A DNA stretch of 15,913 nt, taken from the NCBI GenBank assembly GCA_020851015.1, contig JADZDN010000316.1, positions 1 through 15,913 on the forward strand, written 5' to 3'. The notes below the pieces were generated by a model. The model had not been told where the DNA came from. It saw only the letters and a list, made by a program, of their open reading frames with translations, and made no database searches. This stretch comes from Alphaproteobacteria bacterium. Its GTDB lineage: Bacteria; Pseudomonadota; Alphaproteobacteria; JAEULC01. Both the position numbers and the translations under genes were made by a program. Below, piece after piece: positions 13,042-15,913 of the stretch (within the stretch, counting starts at the first letter, position 1; each line of letters begins with the position of its first letter).

Positions 13042-14346
13042 ATGGGTTTGCCAACACATACCGCCCGACGGCACCTGTTGTCGGGCCTCGCCGCGCTTGG
13101 TCTGGCGGCGGCGCTGCCGGCGGTCGCCGAGGCCCAGGTCGAGCTGAAGGTCGGCTACATGAAGCATCCGATCCAGGATGCCTCGCTCGACATGATGGAC
13201 AAATGGGCTAAGGCGAACAACGTCAAGCTGACGCGCATACCGATGGCCTACAACATCTTCATGGAAAAGGTCACCGCCACGCTGACCTCCGGCAATGACC
13301 AGTTCGACGTCATCTGGCACAACGACGACTGGGGCCAGCTGTGGGAGAAGTGGCTGGAGCCGACCGACGACGTCGCCGGCATGGACACGATGAGCAAGCA
13401 GCCGCTCGACGCGTTCTGGACGGCGGACAAGAAGAACATGACGGTGGTGCCGATGGCCTACACGGTCGGCACGTTCTTCTACCGCAAGGACCTGCTGAAG
13501 CCGCAGGAGGTGCCGAAGACCTGGGCCGAGCTGGTGTCGGTCAGCCAGCGCCTGCAGAAGGAAGGCAAGGTCAAGTGGGGCTATGTCGGCGGGATGTCGG
13601 TCAACAACACGTGGTTCGCCCAGTGGTGGACCATGTGGGGCAACAACTGCGACATCTTCCATCCCCTGTTCGAGCGGGACAACGCCAAGCTGAAGGCGGC
13701 CGGCTTCAAGCCGGCGATCGCCGATCCCTGCCACCGCCAGGTGACGGAGTTCTGGTGGGACGCGCTGCACGCGAACAAGATCAGCCCCGAGGCCATGACA
13801 TCCTATGGCCGCAACGAGGCGAATGCCGTCTTCATGGCCGGCGACGCGGCGTTCACGCTGGTCGACTCGACCCACTACGGCGACTTCATGGACCCCAACA
13901 AGTCCAAGATCGTCGGCAAGGTGGGCATGGCGCCCGCACCGGTCGGGCCGATGGCCAAGGCGCCGAACGCCTGGCACGAGATCTGGGGCTGGGGCATCCC
14001 CAAGGGCTCGCCGCCGGAGAAGAAGAAGCTCGCCAAGGCCATGCTTGGCGCCATGATGCTCGACGAAGAGGGCCAGATCGAGATGTGGAAGAAGACCGGC
14101 GGCCCGCCGCCGAACAACAAGGTGCTGGCGAAGATCGTGGCGCTGGACCCGGTGTTCAAGGAACTGCAGGTCGCCGTGTTCGACCAGAAGCCGGTCACCC
14201 ACTCGGCCTACTACTTCGCCGAATGGCCGGCGGTGCACAAGGCGTACTCGGACGTCTCGATCAAGGCGCTCAGCGGCAAGCGCGAGGACATCCAGAAGAC
14301 GCTGGAGGAAGGCGCGCCGCTGCTGACCAAGGCGGCGACGAACTAA
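13042..14346 (+). CDS. ABC transporter substrate-binding protein, family 1 (CUT1-type)
   Basis: The 434-residue protein is an extracellular solute-binding protein of the type used by carbohydrate (CUT1) importers. It has an export signal: TARRHLLSG (7-15) with twin arginines, then a hydrophobic Ala/Leu stretch and a likely cleavage after AEA (about residue 31). The RR-x-L-L pattern could be read by Tat or Sec. The mature part begins VELKVGYMKHP and has typical landmarks: QFDVIWHNDDWGQLWEKW, VVPMAYTVGTFFYRKDLL, VPKTWAELVSVSQRLQ, NEANAVFMAGDAAFTL, and GWGIPKGSP. Many Trp/Tyr residues (such as WFAQWWTMWGNN) suggest a ring-stacking ligand site, as in sugar binders. ATG at 13042 follows AGGGAG (13030-13035). 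It heads the importer operon, divergent from the LacI-family gene. The ligand may be a sugar, polyol or another small molecule; CUT1-like systems also carry non-sugars. Confidence 0.92.
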   Translation: MGLPTHTARRHLLSGLAALGLAAALPAVAEAQVELKVGYMKHPIQDASLDMMDKWAKANNVKLTRIPMAYNIFMEKVTATLTSGNDQFDVIWHNDDWGQLWEKWLEPTDDVAGMDTMSKQPLDAFWTADKKNMTVVPMAYTVGTFFYRKDLLKPQEVPKTWAELVSVSQRLQKEGKVKWGYVGGMSVNNTWFAQWWTMWGNNCDIFHPLFERDNAKLKAAGFKPAIADPCHRQVTEFWWDALHANKISPEAMTSYGRNEANAVFMAGDAAFTLVDSTHYGDFMDPNKSKIVGKVGMAPAPVGPMAKAPNAWHEIWGWGIPKGSPPEKKKLAKAMLGAMMLDEEGQIEMWKKTGGPPPNNKVLAKIVALDPVFKELQVAVFDQKPVTHSAYYFAEWPAVHKAYSDVSIKALSGKREDIQKTLEEGAPLLTKAATN

Positions 14347-14365
14347 CCGTCGGCTGACGGAGGAG

Positions 14366-14400
14366 CCCGCGCGGTCCGGCACGCGGCCGGTCCGTGCGGG
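14366..14400 (+). other. Stem-loop between binding-protein and permease genes
   Basis: CCCGCGCGGTCCGG (14366-14379) can pair with CCGGTCCGTGCGGG (14387-14400) around a 7-base loop, with one G-U pair and one T-T mismatch. There is no T-run. In importer operons such a stem after the binding-protein gene commonly protects the upstream mRNA or reduces read-through, which would give more binding protein than permease. That role is inferred from position. Confidence 0.55.
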
Positions 14401-14433
14401 CATCCGTTTCCCGGTGCTGCCAGGACCAACGAC

Positions 14434-15357
14434 GTGACAATTCCCGTCGCCGATCTCGTCGTCCCGCCGAAGCCGCCCCTGTTCGGCGAGCGGCAGCGCT
14501 TCATGCTGCTCCTGATCGCGCCGGCCGTGGTCGCGCTGATCTTCTTCCAGATCGTTCCGATCCTGACCGGCGCCAATGCCAGCTTCCGCGACTGGTCGCT
14601 GCACGATCCCAAGTACACCTGGGTCGGGTTGAAGCACTACTGGTACGTGCTGAGCGATCCGGGCTTCGTGTGGATCGTGATGCCGAACACGCTGGTCTTC
14701 ATGCTGGTCAGCGTGGCCCTGTCCCTGGTGTTCGGCCTTGGCCTGGCGCTGATCCTGAACCGGCGCTTCGCCGGCCGGTCCCTGTTGCAAACCATCCTGC
14801 TGCTGCCGCTGATGGTCGCCCCGGTGGTCGCCGCGATCATGATCCGGTGGATGTTCAACGACCAGTTCGGCATCGTGAACGTCGTTTTCGAAGCGCTGGG
14901 CCTTCCGCCGCAGCCCTGGCTCGCCAGGCGCGAAACCGCCTTCGCGGTGATCTTGATCGCCGACATCTGGCTGTGGACGCCGTGGTTCGCGCTGCTGCTG
15001 CTGGCCGGGCTGCAGAGCCTGCCCAAGGAGCCGTTCGAAGCCGCGGCGATCGACGGCGCCTCGCGCTGGCGCGTGTTCCGCTACCTGACCCTGCCGATGC
15101 TGCGCTCGGTCATGGTGGTGTGCGTGGTGATCCGCGGCATCGACGCGTTCCGCACCTTCGACATCGTCTGGACCATCTCGGCTGGCGGGCCGGCGCGCTC
15201 GACCGAGCTGTTCTCGATCTACGCCTATATCGAGGCGTTCCAGGCGATGAACTTCGCGCGCGGGTCGGCCGCCGCGATCATCGGCGCGATCGTCATCGTG
15301 ATCCTGGCGATGGTCGTCTTCCGCCTGCTGAACCGCTGGATGGAGGTGTCGAAATGA
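14434..15357 (+). CDS. ABC sugar-type permease, MalF/UgpA-like
   Basis: The 307-residue inner-membrane protein is the first permease of the importer. Its six predicted spans start at about residues 23, 84, 118, 170, 222 and 278. The cytoplasmic EAA loop that contacts the ATPase is EPFEAAAIDGASRWRVFRYLTLPML (199-223), with the conserved EAA...DGA...F..LP pattern. The PILTGANASFRDW segment after the first span is typical of MalF/UgpA-type subunits. The start is a GTG at 14434 preceded by CAGGA (14421-14425), since no ATG lies before the first span. The 87-base gap to the binding-protein gene holds a stem-loop. Its TGA overlaps the ATG of the next permease gene as ATGA. The ATP-binding subunit is not in the window and is presumably further right or shared. 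Confidence 0.93.
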   Translation: MTIPVADLVVPPKPPLFGERQRFMLLLIAPAVVALIFFQIVPILTGANASFRDWSLHDPKYTWVGLKHYWYVLSDPGFVWIVMPNTLVFMLVSVALSLVFGLGLALILNRRFAGRSLLQTILLLPLMVAPVVAAIMIRWMFNDQFGIVNVVFEALGLPPQPWLARRETAFAVILIADIWLWTPWFALLLLAGLQSLPKEPFEAAAIDGASRWRVFRYLTLPMLRSVMVVCVVIRGIDAFRTFDIVWTISAGGPARSTELFSIYAYIEAFQAMNFARGSAAAIIGAIVIVILAMVVFRLLNRWMEVSK

Positions 15358-15913
15358 CCGTCGCCTCGCCGGCGCTGGCGCTTCCGCCCGTCCGCAGCGG
15401 CTTCTTCGCCAACCTGGCGCCGGGCGGCGCCAAGGCGCTGTTCGCGCTCGCGGTCATCGCCGTCGCGTTCCTGTTCGCCTTCCCGGTCCTGTGGCTGCTC
15501 TTGACCTCGCTCCGGCCCGAATCCGGCGTCTACTACGTCCACCGCGGCACGGAATTCACCTGGCACAACTACGTCGAGGTGCTGCAGCAGGAGAACATCC
15601 TCAAGGCGTTCTTCAACAGCTTCGCCATCTCGACCCTGGCGACGATCCTGTCGCTCGGCGTGACCGTCACCAGCGGCTACATGCTCTCGCGCTTCCGCGG
15701 GCCGATCCCGGACGGCTGGTTCTCGGTGATCTACGTGCTGCGCTGCGTGCCCTATATCTCGTGGGTGCTGCCGCTGTTCTTCGTAACGCGGCAATGGGGC
15801 ATCTTCGACACCTACTGGGGTCTGCTCCTGCCGCACGTGGCGGTCCATATCTGCTTCTTCTCGTGGATCATGAAGGGGTTCTTCGACGGCATCGACCCGT
15901 CGATGGAATACGC
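15354..15913 (+). CDS. ABC sugar-type permease, MalG/UgpE-like, cut by the window end
   Basis: An open frame of 186 codons runs from ATG 15354 to the edge without a stop. Read directly, it begins MTVASPALALPPVRSG and has a first span at about 28-50 (ALFALAVIAVAFLFAFPVLW), followed by LLTSLRPESG, typical of the second permease of CUT1 importers. Then come FTWHNYVEVL, a span after KAFFNSF (84-90), GYMLSRFRGP, and spans at about 124-145 and 155-175. The frame stops at KGFFDGIDPSMEY, just where the EAA loop should begin. The ATGA overlap with the upstream permease gene implies translational coupling and a heterodimeric channel. About 100 residues are missing to the right. Confidence 0.92.
   Translation, partial: MTVASPALALPPVRSGFFANLAPGGAKALFALAVIAVAFLFAFPVLWLLLTSLRPESGVYYVHRGTEFTWHNYVEVLQQENILKAFFNSFAISTLATILSLGVTVTSGYMLSRFRGPIPDGWFSVIYVLRCVPYISWVLPLFFVTRQWGIFDTYWGLLLPHVAVHICFFSWIMKGFFDGIDPSMEY

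Overview
The window is GC-rich DNA from a bacterium, most likely an alphaproteobacterium. The grounds are codon use with G/C at almost every third position, long open frames on the antisense strand, and two repeat families that are widespread in alphaproteobacterial genomes: C5/G5-type palindromes at 558-672 and TTCGAC-GGCTCA-type repeats at 5005-5121. The genus cannot be fixed from sequence alone. No rRNA, tRNA, CRISPR array, transposase or phage gene was seen.

Left edge (1-1764): the end of a GT4 glycosyltransferase, a nested inverted repeat, an MpaB-like (DUF2236) oxygenase gene with a TTG start, and a possible 29-residue membrane microprotein. These look separate from what follows.

Middle and right (1709-15913): a dense set of catabolic genes in alternating directions. 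Leftward operon (4045 to 1709): a short PhyH-like N-terminal protein, a CrtI/PYROXD2-type FAD oxidoreductase and a PaaI-type thioesterase. Rightward: a crotonase-family enoyl-CoA hydratase (4212-4997). Then come two alpha/beta hydrolases facing away from each other (5101-5889 minus, 5922-6713 plus) and a leftward 3-hydroxyacyl-CoA dehydrogenase (6710-7642). A rightward operon (7791-11728) encodes a DapA-superfamily lyase, an OYE/2,4-dienoyl-CoA-reductase-like flavoprotein and a class III CoA-transferase. A leftward LacI-family repressor gene (11734-12777) is divergent from a CUT1-type ABC importer: binding protein, first permease, and second permease cut by the window edge.

The most interesting feature is regulatory. 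All three sizeable divergent intergenic regions of the catabolic part (4046-4211, 7643-7790, 12778-13041) contain a 14-bp LacI-type operator-like sequence with a central CG: TGTAAACGCTTTCC, TGAAAGCGATTACA and TGTAACCGATTACA. A local LacI-family regulator is encoded beside the third. The simplest reading is one substrate-responsive regulon. The importer brings in a compound, the hydrolases or lyase trim it, the CoA-transferase activates an acid, and the flavoprotein, crotonase and 3-hydroxyacyl-CoA dehydrogenase process the acyl-CoA. The substrate cannot be read from the sequence. Several enzymes deviate from textbook relatives: the DapA-like protein keeps the Schiff-base lysine but not the usual Thr-Thr/Tyr relay, and the OYE-like protein lacks the usual second nucleotide-binding domain.
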